From contig JAAXJV010000228.1 in NCBI GenBank assembly GCA_012269655.1, forward strand, positions 1-9,777: 9,777 nt of DNA. The letters are read 5' to 3'. Positions 1 to 6,259 of the stretch are shown here, piece after piece; position 1 is the first letter of the stretch; every line of letters begins with the position of its first letter. Position numbers and translations under genes: made by a program. The notes beneath the pieces were generated by a model, which was given only the letters and a program-made list of their open reading frames with translations, had not been told where the DNA came from and did not search any database. This DNA comes from Pseudomonadales bacterium. GTDB lineage: Bacteria; Pseudomonadota; Gammaproteobacteria; Pseudomonadales; Litorivicinaceae.

Positions 1-1671
1 GTAGCTCAAGACCATGTCCGCATCGTGAGGCGTGTACTTCTGCCCTTCAGTTGAGTAGATGCCCACCTGCTTGAACATACCTTCCATACCAAAGGTACGG
101 GCTTCATCGGGCACAATCGGAACCGCGTACTTACCAATCTGCTTGTCTTTGACGATGGTCGCCAACATACGCACAAAGGCCATGGTGGTCGAAATTTCGC
201 GCTCGCCCGTGCCCTTGGTTTGAGCACTGAATTTCTCAATGCCCGGTACCTCAATACCCGCAAAGCTATTATCGCGAGCAGGCAGGAAACCACCCAGCTC
301 TTCACGCGCTTTTTTCATGTACTGAACTTCAGCGCTGTCCGGGCCAGGCGTGTAGTAAGGCAGCTCTTCCAACTGCTCATCTGTGATAGGCAATGCAAAG
401 CGATCACGGAACAGGCGCAGGTTTTCGGCATCCAGTTTTTTCGACTGGTGCGCCGGGTTGCGGCTCTCGCCTGCACTGCCCATGCCGTAGCCTTTCACGG
501 TTTGGGCCAAGATGACGGTAGGTTGGCCTTTGTGCGCACTGGCGGCAGCGTAGGCCGCGTAAACTTTATAAGGATCGTGACCACCGCGGTTGAGCTTGCC
601 GACTTCCTCGTCTGACATGTGCTCGACCATCTTGAGCAATTCCGGATCGGTGCCAAAGAAGTGTTCACGGGTATAGGCGCCACCGTTGGCTTTGCAGTTC
701 TGCAATTCGCCATCGACAATCTCGTCCATGCGCTTTTGCAATAGACCCTTAGTGTCTTTATCAAACAGCGGATCCCAGTGACGGCCCCATAGGCATTTCA
801 CCACGTTCCATCCGGCACCGCGGAATACGCCTTCCAGTTCTTGAACGATCTTGCCGTTACCCCGAACCGGGCCGTCCAAACGCTGCAAGTTACAGTTGAT
901 GACGAACACCAAGTTGTCGAGCTTTTCACGGCCTGCCAGCGAAATCGCACCTAAGGATTCAGGTTCGTCCATTTCACCGTCGCCCAAGAAAGCCCAGACT
1001 TTTTGACTGGTCGCAGGCTTCAGTTCACGGTTTTCCATGTAACGCATCACGTGCGCCTGATAAATTGCCTGCAGCGGCCCCAAGCCCATCGAAACCGTAG
1101 CAAATTGCCAGTAGTCGGGCATCAACCAAGGATGGGGGTAACTCGACAGACCTTTGCCATCCACTTCACGACGGAAATTATCTAGGTCTTCTGCACTAAA
1201 GCGCCCTTCCAGGAACGAACGCGCATACATGCCTGGGCTAACGTGGCCCTGATAATAAATGAGGTCAGGCCCTTCAGGATGATTCGGGCCTTTCCAAAAG
1301 TAGTTGAAGCCAATCTCGTACAGGGTTGCCGCCGACTGGTAAGAGGCGATGTGACCGCCAAGGTCGTCTCCACTCTTGCCCGCACGCATGACCATGGCCA
1401 GTGCGTTCCAGCGCACCAATGAACGAATCCGACGCTCCATAAACAAGTCGCCCGGCATCGGGGTCTGTTCGCTGGCAGGGATGGTATTACGATAAGGAGT
1501 GGTCAGCGCAACGGGGACCTGAGCTCCCACCTGAGATGCGCGATTCACGAGCCGTTTAAGAAGATATCCCGCGCGGTCTACGCCTTCGTGTCGAAGGACG
1601 GATTCGAATGAATCGACCCATTCTTGGGTTTCTACGGGGTCTAAATCTGTGTTGTCAGGATGGTTAGCCAT
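1..1671 (-). CDS. aceE: Pyruvate dehydrogenase E1 component, homodimeric type (partial, N-terminal 557 codons)
   Basis: This is the thiamine-diphosphate-dependent E1 subunit of the pyruvate dehydrogenase complex. It decarboxylates pyruvate and reductively acetylates the lipoyl groups of E2 in the cytoplasm. The frame is open from the ATG at 1671 to the left window edge, so the 3' part is missing; E. coli AceE is 887 residues. Visible family signatures include GGHIAS near residue 105, the active-site segment QGHVSPG near 141-147, the ThDP/Mg motif GDGEMDEPES near 230 ending in NCN near 260, and the loop containing NPAHQSKK near 404-411, which carries the histidine equivalent to E. coli H407. 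The start has a good AGGGAG ribosome site (1679-1684) seven bases upstream. It lies 87 bases downstream of pdhR on the same strand, as in the classical pdhR-aceEF-lpd operon. aceF would be expected beyond the left edge. Identification is from recalled similarity to AceE and is very secure. Confidence 0.97.
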   Translation of the reverse strand, partial: MANHPDNTDLDPVETQEWVDSFESVLRHEGVDRAGYLLKRLVNRASQVGAQVPVALTTPYRNTIPASEQTPMPGDLFMERRIRSLVRWNALAMVMRAGKSGDDLGGHIASYQSAATLYEIGFNYFWKGPNHPEGPDLIYYQGHVSPGMYARSFLEGRFSAEDLDNFRREVDGKGLSSYPHPWLMPDYWQFATVSMGLGPLQAIYQAHVMRYMENRELKPATSQKVWAFLGDGEMDEPESLGAISLAGREKLDNLVFVINCNLQRLDGPVRGNGKIVQELEGVFRGAGWNVVKCLWGRHWDPLFDKDTKGLLQKRMDEIVDGELQNCKANGGAYTREHFFGTDPELLKMVEHMSDEEVGKLNRGGHDPYKVYAAYAAASAHKGQPTVILAQTVKGYGMGSAGESRNPAHQSKKLDAENLRLFRDRFALPITDEQLEELPYYTPGPDSAEVQYMKKAREELGGFLPARDNSFAGIEVPGIEKFSAQTKGTGEREISTTMAFVRMLATIVKDKQIGKYAVPIVPDEARTFGMEGMFKQVGIYSTEGQKYTPHDADMVLSY

Positions 1672-1678
1672 GCCCAAA

Positions 1679-1684
1679 CTCCCT
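1679..1684 (-). promoter_or_regulatory. Ribosome binding site of aceE
   Basis: AGGGAG on the minus strand, seven bases before the aceE ATG. It fixes the start at 1671 and shows that aceE has its own strong translation signal rather than depending on coupling to pdhR. Confidence 0.7.
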
Positions 1685-1700
1685 AGTCGAATAGTTTCAA

Positions 1701-1729
1701 AGCACTCGCTGGCTTGTGGCCAGAGCGCT
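1701..1729 (-). other. Bulged RNA hairpin between pdhR and aceE
   Basis: Read on the minus strand, AGCGCTCTGGC pairs with GCCAG-CG-AGTGCT around a CACAA loop. This gives an 11-bp stem with one G-U pair and a 2-base bulge on the 3' side. It is followed by only three T's, so it is not a convincing intrinsic terminator. It sits about 30 bases before aceE and leaves the aceE ribosome site free. A role in mRNA processing, stability or partial attenuation that sets aceE output relative to pdhR is inference. Confidence 0.5.
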
Positions 1730-1758
1730 CGTTTATTCCAGACCCTTTTCGCCGGTTT

Positions 1759-2511
1759 TTATGGCTTAAAAAGGTCCCGCCTTTGGGATGTTCTCTGCCG
1801 CTCTTCGGCGGCTATGTTATCTCGGACCATATCTCCGACGGTCTCGAGGTGTTCTCGCGCGCTGGCCCGTGCTTGTTCTGGGTCGGGCGATAACACGATG
1901 TGCTTGAGCATGTTTTCATGCTGTTCGCGAATTCGTTGGCGGGGCTCGGAACCCCGCTCCATACTTCCAAGATTGCCTACAATATTGTCTCTTAGCAAGA
2001 GAAACATGGTTCGCATGACGTGCAAGAGCACAGGGTTGTGCGCCGCCTCGGCGATAGCCAAGTGGAATTCGGCGTCCGCAGCCGCCTCTTCTTCCAGGCT
2101 CCCTTCAGCCTGAAGACGCTGCAATTCATCGAACTTTCGCAGAATGAGTTCACGATCTTCAGCCGTCCCGCGCTCAGCAGCCAAGCGCGCCGCCAAACCC
2201 TCTAGAGCGTGACGAAATTCAATCACCGAATTGGCCGAGTTGGGATCTTGACTTAAGAGCTCTAACAAAGGATCGGTAAAGCTGGCACCGACACCGTCAG
2301 CAACATAGGTTCCCCCACCCTGCTGCCGGCGAACCAATCCACGCGCACCCAGTTTCTGCAAGGCGTCTCGAACACTGGGGCGCGACACTTCAAATCGCTC
2401 GGCCAAAGCCCGCTCGGTCGGCAATCGCTGGCCTGCCTGAAGGGTACCCTCCAAGATCATGGCCTCTAACTGATCAACAATGGTGTCAGAAACGCGGGCG
2501 GTCGATGGCAT
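1759..2511 (-). CDS. pdhR: PdhR-type GntR/FadR-subfamily transcriptional regulator
   Basis: This is a 250-residue DNA-binding repressor of the pyruvate dehydrogenase operon; the E. coli homologue releases DNA when it binds pyruvate. Residues about 8-70 form the GntR winged helix, with LPTERALAERF and SRPSVRDALQKL as the helix-turn-helix and GGGTYV in the wing. Residues about 95-230 form the all-helical FCD ligand domain. Its usual metal/effector residues are visible as D146, H150, H198 and H221. The gene is upstream of aceE on the same strand and divergent from lutABC. A perfect PdhR-type operator lies in the shared control region. The ATG at 2511 has only a weak purine stretch upstream, but it places the N-terminus at the family's usual distance from the winged helix. 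LldR, the lactate regulator, belongs to the same subfamily. Position before aceE and the operator sequence favour PdhR, though here it may control lactate genes as well. Confidence 0.9.
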   Translation of the reverse strand: MPSTARVSDTIVDQLEAMILEGTLQAGQRLPTERALAERFEVSRPSVRDALQKLGARGLVRRQQGGGTYVADGVGASFTDPLLELLSQDPNSANSVIEFRHALEGLAARLAAERGTAEDRELILRKFDELQRLQAEGSLEEEAAADAEFHLAIAEAAHNPVLLHVMRTMFLLLRDNIVGNLGSMERGSEPRQRIREQHENMLKHIVLSPDPEQARASAREHLETVGDMVRDNIAAEERQRTSQRRDLFKP

Positions 2512-2544
2512 AAAAACTTATTTCTCTGGATCAAAGTCGAATCG

Positions 2545-2574
2545 TTGGTGTTATACCAGACTTCCGCTTATGAT
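2545..2574 (+). promoter_or_regulatory. Candidate lutABC promoter
   Basis: TTGGTG (2545-2550) and TATGAT (2569-2574) are separated by 18 bases. The -10 is strong (5 of 6) and the -35 weak (TTG conserved only). Transcription would start near 2581, inside the PdhR palindrome, which is a typical repressor position. The elements overlap the divergent pdhR promoter. Confidence 0.45.
2546..2558. promoter_or_regulatory. Second inverted repeat, possible auxiliary GntR-family site
   Basis: TGGTGTTATACCA has TGGT/ACCA half-sites like the main PdhR box, but with a 5-base rather than a 3-base spacer. Its centre is 32 bp from the centre of the main operator, about three helical turns. It covers the candidate pdhR -10 and the candidate lut -35. 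The repeat is seen directly; binding by PdhR or another regulator is inference. Confidence 0.4.
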
Positions 2575-2577
2575 GAA
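2550..2577 (-). promoter_or_regulatory. Candidate pdhR-aceE promoter
   Basis: On the minus strand, TATAAC at 2555-2550 is a near-consensus -10 (5 of 6). A weak -35, TTCATC at 2577-2572, lies 16 bases upstream. The start site would fall near 2543, giving a leader of about 30 bases. The -35 touches the PdhR box (2576-2592), consistent with autorepression. The promoter is inferred from sequence only. Confidence 0.4.
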
Positions 2578-2592
2578 TTGGTCAGACCAATT
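2576..2592. promoter_or_regulatory. PdhR operator (perfect palindrome)
   Basis: AATTGGTCAGACCAATT is a perfect 7-3-7 inverted repeat. It matches the E. coli PdhR consensus AATTGGTNNNACCAATT at every defined position. It lies directly downstream of the best -10 for lutA and at the -35 side of the best pdhR promoter, so one bound dimer could block both directions. The palindrome is seen; the consensus is recalled knowledge of the family; control of both operons is inference. Confidence 0.88.
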
Positions 2593-2607
2593 TTTTTGAG
2601 AGCCTCT

Positions 2608-3333
2608 ATGCGCGACATCTATTATTTCGGGACCTGCCTCGTAGACCTGTTCTACCCTCAGGCGGGTATGGCCGGAATTCAGTTACTCGAACGGTTCGGA
2701 GCTCGCGTTCACTATCCACAGGAGCAAAGTTGCTGTGGGCAACCTCCTTTCAACAGCGGATTTCGTGATGAGGCGCAGAATGTAGCGATTCAGCAGTTAG
2801 CGCTATTTGATCAGCCCTTCGATTTGGTCGTGCCCTCGGGCAGTTGTGCCGGAATGATCAAGCATCACTGGCCTGAGCTATTAAAAGGCACCGACCATGA
2901 AGCGCGCGCAACCGAGCTGGCTGCTCGGACCTACGAATTGGGTGAATATTTAATTGATCACCTAAACGTCACCCTAGAAGATCAAGGCGAGCCAACCACG
3001 GTGGTGGTGCACACCAGTTGCAGCGCTCGCCGTGAAATGGGCGTGGCCGAACAGGGCAAGACGCTACTGGGCATGTTAAAGAACGTTACGGTCGAAGTTC
3101 CTAAGTACGAAACCGAATGCTGCGGCTTTGGCGGTACTTTTTCGGTCAAACAGCCTGAAATTTCGGCCGCCATGGCCGAAGACAAAACGACCCATTTGGC
3201 GGCTGCCGGCGCCGATCGGTTTGTGTGTGGCGATTCAGGCTGCCTAATGAACCTGTCTGGCACGCTAGAAAAGCGAGGCATCCAACTGGATAGCAGCCAT
3301 CTGTACGATTTCATTTGGGAGCGTGTGCAATGA
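2608..3333 (+). CDS. lutA: L-lactate utilisation protein LutA (CCG-domain Fe-S oxidoreductase subunit; YkgE family)
   Basis: This 241-residue subunit belongs to the three-part LutABC complex, which oxidises L-lactate to pyruvate. It has two cysteine-rich (CCG, formerly DUF224) repeats of the type found in heterodisulfide reductase and glycolate oxidase subunits. The first is C10, SCCGQP at 41-46 and SGSC at 77-80. The second is C138 in HTSCSARR, CCGFGGTFSV at 171-180 and GDSGCLMN at 208-215. These cysteines likely hold an iron-sulfur centre. The ATG at 2608 is chosen because GAGAG lies five bases upstream and the protein begins with the family pattern YYFGTCLVDLFYPQ. The frame stays open upstream to an ATT/GTG region, but that extension would translate the operator. 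First gene of lutABC, overlapping lutB by ATGA. The complex role is established for B. subtilis LutABC and assumed here by homology. Confidence 0.94.
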   Translation: MRDIYYFGTCLVDLFYPQAGMAGIQLLERFGARVHYPQEQSCCGQPPFNSGFRDEAQNVAIQQLALFDQPFDLVVPSGSCAGMIKHHWPELLKGTDHEARATELAARTYELGEYLIDHLNVTLEDQGEPTTVVVHTSCSARREMGVAEQGKTLLGMLKNVTVEVPKYETECCGFGGTFSVKQPEISAAMAEDKTTHLAAAGADRFVCGDSGCLMNLSGTLEKRGIQLDSSHLYDFIWERVQ

Positions 3334-4742
3334 ATACCGCCGTCAATTTTACCGATGCAGCAAAGACTGCGCTGAAAAACCCAACACTTCGCTTTAATTT
3401 TCGACAAGCCATGGACAGCCTTAGAGAACGTCGCGCTGCACAATTTCCGGATCAGGACGAGCTTGAGCGGGCACGGGATTTAGCCGGCGCCATCCGTCGT
3501 CGATCGCTCAATCACCTGGCCGAAAAACTGGTACAACTTGAGTCGCAGTGCCAAAAAAATGGGATTCAGGTGCATTGGGCCGAAACTCCTGCCCAGGCGA
3601 ACGAGATTATTTTGGAGGTCTGCCAGCGCCACGACGCCAAACATGTGATCAAGGGCAAATCGATGGTGTCTGAGGAATGCCATCTGAATGACTACCTCGC
3701 CAAACACGATATCGAAGCGCTTGAGAGTGACCTGGGCGAGTACATTGTCCAAATTGATGGCGAAACGCCTAGCCATATCATCATGCCGGCGATCCACAAA
3801 AACAAAAAAGAAATTGCCGAACTCTTTGCCGAAAAAATTCCGGGGGTCGAATACACCGAGGATGTCGACACACTGACCGCCATCGCTCGCAAAGTGTTGC
3901 GTAGCAAATTTGAAACCGCCGCCGTGGGCATCAGTGGCGTGAATTTTGCGGTTGCCGAAACCGGCACACTCTGTCTGGTCGAAAACGAAGGCAACGGCCG
4001 GATGACCACCACGGTCCCGCCGGTGCACATTGCGATCACGGGCATTGAAAAAGTCGTTCCCAGCCTATCCGATGTAGCGCCGCTCTACTCGGTATTAACC
4101 CGCAGCGCGACCGGTCAACATGCCACCACCTACTTCAACATGATTTCCAGCCCTCGCCGAGAAGGCGAGCGTGATGGCCCACAGGAAGTTCACTTGGTGC
4201 TACTGGACAATGGCCGCAGCAAGATCTATCAGGACGAACGGATGCAAGACACCTTGAAGTGCATCCGCTGCGGCGCCTGCATGAATCATTGCCCGGTTTA
4301 CACTCGTATTGGGGGCCATGCCTACGGGACGGTCTATCCGGGCCCCATCGGTCAAATTCTGAACCCGCAGCAGTATGGCATCGACCAGCAAGGCGAAATG
4401 CTATCGGCTTGCTCACTCAACGGCGCCTGTGGCGAAGCCTGCCCCGTTCGCATTCCGATTCCTAGCCTAATTAGCGAGTTGCGTCACGAGGCGACCCGCA
4501 ACGACCAAGCCGGGACCGTTTACGGCCAGGGCGCCCTGCGCAAACTACACGAGGCGGTCGTGTGGGGCTCATGGAAATGGATCCACCGCACCCCCTGGGC
4601 TTACAAGGCCATGGGACTGGCGGCGACTCGTCTGCGCCGCTTAGTGCCCTCAGCCGCCATGGGACCCTGGACCAAAACCCGGGTGAAACCCGCACTGGCT
4701 GAAAAGACCCTGCATGAATTAATGAAGGAGCGTGAGTCATGA
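3330..4742 (+). CDS. lutB: L-lactate utilisation iron-sulfur protein LutB (YkgF family)
   Basis: This 470-residue core subunit of LutABC is predicted to pass electrons from lactate through iron-sulfur clusters. An N-terminal LUD (DUF162) domain covers roughly residues 65-300, with conserved KGKSMVSEE at 108-116, GISGVNFAVAETGTL at 200-214 and a TTTVPPVHI stretch. A ferredoxin-like region follows with CIRCGACMNHCP (C311, C314, C317, C321). A second motif, CSLNGACGEACP, has C361, C367 and C371, but asparagine 364 stands where a classical second cysteine would be. The C-terminal 100 residues are basic and tryptophan-rich, as in the family. The ATG overlaps the lutA stop (ATGA), with GGGAG at 3317-3321 eight bases upstream. 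Overlap with lutC at the other end is also ATGA, so the three subunits are probably made in fixed ratio. Confidence 0.95.
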   Translation: MNTAVNFTDAAKTALKNPTLRFNFRQAMDSLRERRAAQFPDQDELERARDLAGAIRRRSLNHLAEKLVQLESQCQKNGIQVHWAETPAQANEIILEVCQRHDAKHVIKGKSMVSEECHLNDYLAKHDIEALESDLGEYIVQIDGETPSHIIMPAIHKNKKEIAELFAEKIPGVEYTEDVDTLTAIARKVLRSKFETAAVGISGVNFAVAETGTLCLVENEGNGRMTTTVPPVHIAITGIEKVVPSLSDVAPLYSVLTRSATGQHATTYFNMISSPRREGERDGPQEVHLVLLDNGRSKIYQDERMQDTLKCIRCGACMNHCPVYTRIGGHAYGTVYPGPIGQILNPQQYGIDQQGEMLSACSLNGACGEACPVRIPIPSLISELRHEATRNDQAGTVYGQGALRKLHEAVVWGSWKWIHRTPWAYKAMGLAATRLRRLVPSAAMGPWTKTRVKPALAEKTLHELMKERES

Positions 4743-5374
4743 GCGCGCGAGACCGAATTTTAAGTCGCCTACAACATGATGTGATCGCGAGCGACAATGA
4801 GATAGACCTTAGCGTTCATCTGGACAAGCAGTTTGACACTCAGGAAAAACTCGAGCGCTTCACCGAAAAGCTAGAAAGCGTGCACGGTGAGATTATTCGT
4901 TGTTCAGAAAATGATTGGACTCAGACCCTCGCCCGAGTCGTAGACGCCGAGCAGATTGAAAATCTGACGCTGGGTTTGGGCGCTTTGCCGGATCAAGCCG
5001 CCGATGCAGTCTCTTGTGCAGTGCGTCGATACGATGCCGATATCGAGGATTGGAAAGGCCAGTTGTTCAGCGACGTGCAGGCCGGCTTCACCACCTGTCG
5101 CGGTGGCATTGCCGAAACAGGCTCGCTATTGTTATGGCCGAGCATCGACGAACCTCGACTGCTCTCCTTGGTTCCGCCCATTCATATCGCCCTGTTGTTT
5201 GCCAAAGACATTGCCAACACCTTCACCGAGGTGTTGTGCACACAGAATTGGCAGGACGGCATGCCCACCAACGCGCTAATGATTTCCGGCCCATCTAAAA
5301 GTGCTGACATCGCCCAAGTACTCGCCTATGGTGTGCACGGCCCAAAACGGCTGATCGTATTACTGGCAGAGTAA
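4739..5374 (+). CDS. lutC: Lactate utilisation protein LutC (LUD domain; YkgG family)
   Basis: This is the 211-residue third subunit of LutABC. Most of the protein is one LUD (DUF162) domain. Family signatures are GGIAETGSLLLWPS at 122-135, RLLSLVPPIHIAL at 140-152, SGPSKSADI at 183-191 and GVHGPKRL at 198-205. It has no cysteine cluster motif, consistent with a non-Fe-S subunit. The ATG overlaps the lutB stop by ATGA and has AAGGAG at 4725-4730 eight bases upstream. Its TAA stop directly abuts the ATG of the permease gene. The catalytic contribution of LutC alone is not known to me. Membership of the lactate-oxidising complex is by homology and gene order. Confidence 0.93.
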   Translation: MSARDRILSRLQHDVIASDNEIDLSVHLDKQFDTQEKLERFTEKLESVHGEIIRCSENDWTQTLARVVDAEQIENLTLGLGALPDQAADAVSCAVRRYDADIEDWKGQLFSDVQAGFTTCRGGIAETGSLLLWPSIDEPRLLSLVPPIHIALLFAKDIANTFTEVLCTQNWQDGMPTNALMISGPSKSADIAQVLAYGVHGPKRLIVLLAE

Positions 5375-6259
5375 ATGGACGTATTTGAACGAATCCTCGG
5401 CACCATGGTGCCGGTATTGTTGATTGTGGCAGTGGGTGCCGCCTATGCCCGCTACCGGAACCCAGACATGCGGGTGACCAATCAGATCAACATGGATTTG
5501 TTTGTCCCCATCCTGATCTTTTCGTCGTTTTCAGACGCCCAATTTGAGCTGATTGCTTACACCGATCTGGCCATCGGAGGGTTATTGGTCATACTCGGTT
5601 CTGGGGTGCTGGTTTGGCCGATTGGCCGACTGCTTGGCTACGACTATCGCACCTTTGTGCCGCCGGTCATGTTCACCAACACCGGCAATCTAGGTCTGCC
5701 CTTAGCGCTGCTGGCTTTTGGTGAGGCGGCGCTACCCGGCATGGTTGTTCTGTTCGTTATCGAAATGGTGTCGCACTTCACGCTCGGTTTTTACATGCTG
5801 GATCGTAGGGCCCGGGTCATCAACGATTTATCCATTCCTACCCTGATCGCCACCGCTGCAGCACTGAGCGTGAACCTGCTCGGCATTGAGCTGCCCTCCA
5901 TGATTGATACCGGCATTGATTTCCTGGGTGACATTTGCATTCCGCTGATGCTGTTCGCGCTGGGCATCCGGATCGCCACAGTGAAATGGAATGACCTGCC
6001 AATCGCGCTGTGGTGTAGCGCCCTGACTCCACTGACGGGTTTAATTTTGGTATTTGCGCTGCAACCCTTCTTGCAGCTCGAACCCATGCAATTCAGTGTG
6101 TTTATTTTGTTCGGAGCGCTGCCGCCGGCGGTACTGAACTTTATGGTGGCCGAGCGCTACAACCAAGAGCCCGCCAAGGTCGCGAGCATGGTCCTGATCA
6201 GCAACATGGCATCGGCTATTGTGATCCCTATCGCCCTGCTGCTGTCACCGGTGTTCTAG
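5375..6259 (+). CDS. AEC-family permease, candidate lactate or monocarboxylate transporter
   Basis: This 294-residue integral membrane protein belongs to the AEC (auxin efflux carrier) family. Characterised bacterial members include malate and malonate carriers. About nine or ten hydrophobic segments are visible, for example near residues 9-27, 41-53, 64-83, 93-116, 120-140, 153-170, 183-201, 208-231, 238-256 and 268-292. The family signature is TNTGNLGLPLALLAFG at 101-116, and the C-terminal half has GALPPAVLNFMVAE at 247-260. The ATG immediately follows the lutC TAA with no strong ribosome site, which suggests translational coupling. It occupies the place where lut operons often carry an LctP/LutP lactate permease, so carriage of lactate or a related 2-hydroxy or monocarboxylic acid is a reasonable inference, but the substrate cannot be read from the sequence. 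The stop codon shares CTAG with the moeA stop. Confidence 0.87.
   Translation: MDVFERILGTMVPVLLIVAVGAAYARYRNPDMRVTNQINMDLFVPILIFSSFSDAQFELIAYTDLAIGGLLVILGSGVLVWPIGRLLGYDYRTFVPPVMFTNTGNLGLPLALLAFGEAALPGMVVLFVIEMVSHFTLGFYMLDRRARVINDLSIPTLIATAAALSVNLLGIELPSMIDTGIDFLGDICIPLMLFALGIRIATVKWNDLPIALWCSALTPLTGLILVFALQPFLQLEPMQFSVFILFGALPPAVLNFMVAERYNQEPAKVASMVLISNMASAIVIPIALLLSPVF
6256..6259. other. Shared CTAG carrying two convergent stop codons
   Basis: The palindrome CTAG supplies the TAG of the permease gene (6257-6259, plus strand) and the TAG of moeA (6258-6256, minus strand). The two convergent operons therefore overlap by three bases. No hairpin with a T-tract is visible next to it. Only an 8-bp CACCGGTG palindrome lies just before it (6246-6253). 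Confidence 0.9.

Noticed and set aside
220..615. 131-residue plus-strand open frame within aceE
   Set aside because: It lies antisense to an unambiguous AceE coding region and its product resembles no known family; a shadow frame.
1672..1758. Intrinsic terminator between pdhR and aceE
   Set aside because: The hairpin is followed by only TTTG, and aceE is normally cotranscribed with pdhR; treated as a processing or stability element instead.
1649..2113. 154-residue plus-strand open frame over pdhR and the pdhR-aceE gap
   Set aside because: Antisense to PdhR, serine/arginine-rich composition typical of shadow frames, and no ribosome site.
2545..2607. Upstream in-frame extension of lutA
   Set aside because: It would translate the promoter and the PdhR operator, lacks a ribosome site, and family members start at the YYFGTCLVD segment; start set at 2608.
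3480..4028. 182-residue minus-strand open frame inside lutB
   Set aside because: Long, but fully antisense to LutB with its conserved LUD motifs; composition rich in F/H/D as expected from reverse-reading the sense codons.
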